64,000 nucleotides of DNA. Origin: Streptomyces sp. HD (GTDB lineage Bacteria > Actinomycetota > Actinomycetes > Streptomycetales > Streptomycetaceae). Location: NCBI RefSeq assembly GCF_028369295.1, contig NZ_JAQMYP010000018.1, positions 62,001-126,000 of the forward strand, given 5' to 3'. The position numbers and the translations under genes were made by a program. Of this stretch, positions 63,013 to 64,000 are shown piece by piece; position 1 is the first letter of the stretch, and every line of letters begins with the position of its first letter. The notes beneath the pieces were generated by a model, which did no database searches, was not told the DNA's origin, and saw only the letters and a program-made list of their open reading frames with translations.

Positions 63013-64000
63013 ATGAGCCGTTACCCGCACCTGCTGAGCCCGCTGGACCTGGGCTTCACCACGCTGCCCAACCGCGTCCTCATGGGGTCCATGCACGTGG
63101 GCCTGGAGGAGGCCGAGCGCGGCTTCGAGCGCATGGCCGCCTTCTACGCCGAGCGGGCGCGCGGGGGAGTGGGCCTGATCGTCACCGGCGGCATCGCGCC
63201 CAACGACGAGGGGCGGCCCTACGAGGGCGGCGCCAAGCTCACCACCGAGGCGGAGGCCGAGCAGCACCGGGTCATCACCGAGGCCGTGCACCGCGAGGGC
63301 GGGCGGATCGCGATGCAGATCCTGCACTTCGGCCGGTACGCCTACCACCAGGACCTCGTCGCCCCGAGCCCGCTCCAGGCGCCGATCAGCCCCTTCCCGC
63401 CCCGCGAGCTCACCGACGCCGAGGTCGAGCAGACCATCGACGACTACGCGCGTGCCGCCCGCCTCGCCCGGCAGGCCGGCTACGACGGCGTCGAGATCAT
63501 GGGCTCCGAGGGCTACCTGATCAACGAGTTCATCGCCCAGCAGACCAACCGGCGCACCGACCGCTGGGGCGGCTCGTACGAGAACCGCATGCGCTTCCCG
63601 GTCGAGATCGTCCGCCGGGTGCGCGAGGCAGTCGGCGAGGACTTCATCATCGTCTACCGGCTGTCCATGCTGGACCTCGTCCCGGGCGGCTCCACGCTGG
63701 ACGAGGTGATCACGCTCGCGAAGGCCGTCGAGGCCGCCGGGGCGACGATCATCAACACCGGCATCGGCTGGCACGAGGCGCGCATCCCGACCATCGCGAC
63801 GTCGGTGCCGCGCGGCGCCTACACCTGGGTCACCAAGCGGCTGATGGGCGAGGTAGCGGTCCCGCTCGTCACCACCAACCGCATCAACACCCCCGAGCTG
63901 GCCGAGGACTTGCTGGCCGACGGCTGCGCGGACATGGTCTCGATGGCCCGCCCGATGCTCGCCGACCCCGACTTCGTCGCGAAGGTCGCGGCCGGTCGTC
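63013..64000 (+). CDS. NADH:flavin oxidoreductase (old yellow enzyme family), incomplete
   Basis: 329 residues in the window; the frame continues past the right edge. HFGRYAYHQDLVAPSP (HxGR), QTNRRTDRWGGSYENRMRF and GCADMVSMARPMLADPDF are typical of the FadH/2,4-dienoyl-CoA reductase and TMADH branch. It carries FMN and, in FadH-type proteins, a 4Fe-4S cluster and a second flavin domain further downstream. ATG 63013 has GGAGGGG upstream. Predicted target of the MarR regulator. Confidence 0.93.
   Translation, partial: MSRYPHLLSPLDLGFTTLPNRVLMGSMHVGLEEAERGFERMAAFYAERARGGVGLIVTGGIAPNDEGRPYEGGAKLTTEAEAEQHRVITEAVHREGGRIAMQILHFGRYAYHQDLVAPSPLQAPISPFPPRELTDAEVEQTIDDYARAARLARQAGYDGVEIMGSEGYLINEFIAQQTNRRTDRWGGSYENRMRFPVEIVRRVREAVGEDFIIVYRLSMLDLVPGGSTLDEVITLAKAVEAAGATIINTGIGWHEARIPTIATSVPRGAYTWVTKRLMGEVAVPLVTTNRINTPELAEDLLADGCADMVSMARPMLADPDFVAKVAAGR

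Overview
The window is Streptomyces chromosomal DNA. It has very high G+C, almost every codon ends in G or C, GTG starts are common, and the families are typical of the genus (Gap2-type GAPDH, ECF42 sigma factor with DGPF proteins, SpoIIE-type phosphatase, PucR and FadR regulators). The gap2/secreted-lipase neighbourhood and the density of catabolic and accessory genes suggest a chromosomal arm rather than the core; that placement is inference. No rRNA, tRNA, CRISPR array, integrase or phage was seen. Layout: 0-11 kb holds the start of gap2, a divergent LysR regulator, a secreted collagenase beside a decayed gene, an exported molybdenum hydroxylase pair, a secreted lipase, and a PucR regulator/NCS1 permease/cysteine hydrolase set closed by a MITE. 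11-25 kb holds a membrane-anchored peptidoglycan-binding protein, a phosphoribosyltransferase-hydrolase fusion, a flavin-dependent hydroxylase-like gene, a solitary pqqB, a MarR regulator, a truncated LacI gene, a frameshifted GH53 galactanase, YihY, a CrcB-DUF190-CrcB fluoride-export operon and uppP. 25-31 kb is an asparagine/aspartate/glutamine catabolic operon: FadR regulator, asparagine permease, asparaginase, aspartase and glutaminase. 31-36 kb holds a TPR protein, two polytopic glycosyltransferases and a D,D-carboxypeptidase. 36.3-39.8 kb is the most striking part: a two-gene unit with an EACC1-type small protein and a 1026-residue caspase/pseudokinase/STAND-like NTPase fusion, a candidate conflict (cell-suicide or immune) system. 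39.8-49 kb holds a short Rho paralogue, the ECF42/DGPF operon with a candidate ECF promoter, PadR and methyltransferase genes, a thioesterase, a class C beta-lactamase-fold esterase and an acetylxylan esterase. 49-53 kb holds galE, a GH15 glucoamylase/trehalase-like enzyme and a TetR regulator, with three copies of one candidate operator. 53-64 kb holds minisatellites, a molybdenum sulfite-oxidase-like/flavin-reductase pair, a PrmC-like methyltransferase behind a structured leader, a PAS-GAF-SpoIIE phosphatase, secreted proteins, an unusual M20 peptidase homologue and an incomplete old-yellow-enzyme-family reductase whose promoter carries the same palindrome seen beside the MarR gene 45 kb away. 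Gene decay shows at several points: an antisense coding remnant fused to the 3' end of the collagenase, the truncated lacI, two apparent frameshifts in the galactanase, and a glycosyltransferase reading 265 bp into a convergent gene. Dispersed and tandem repeats mark several intergenic gaps.
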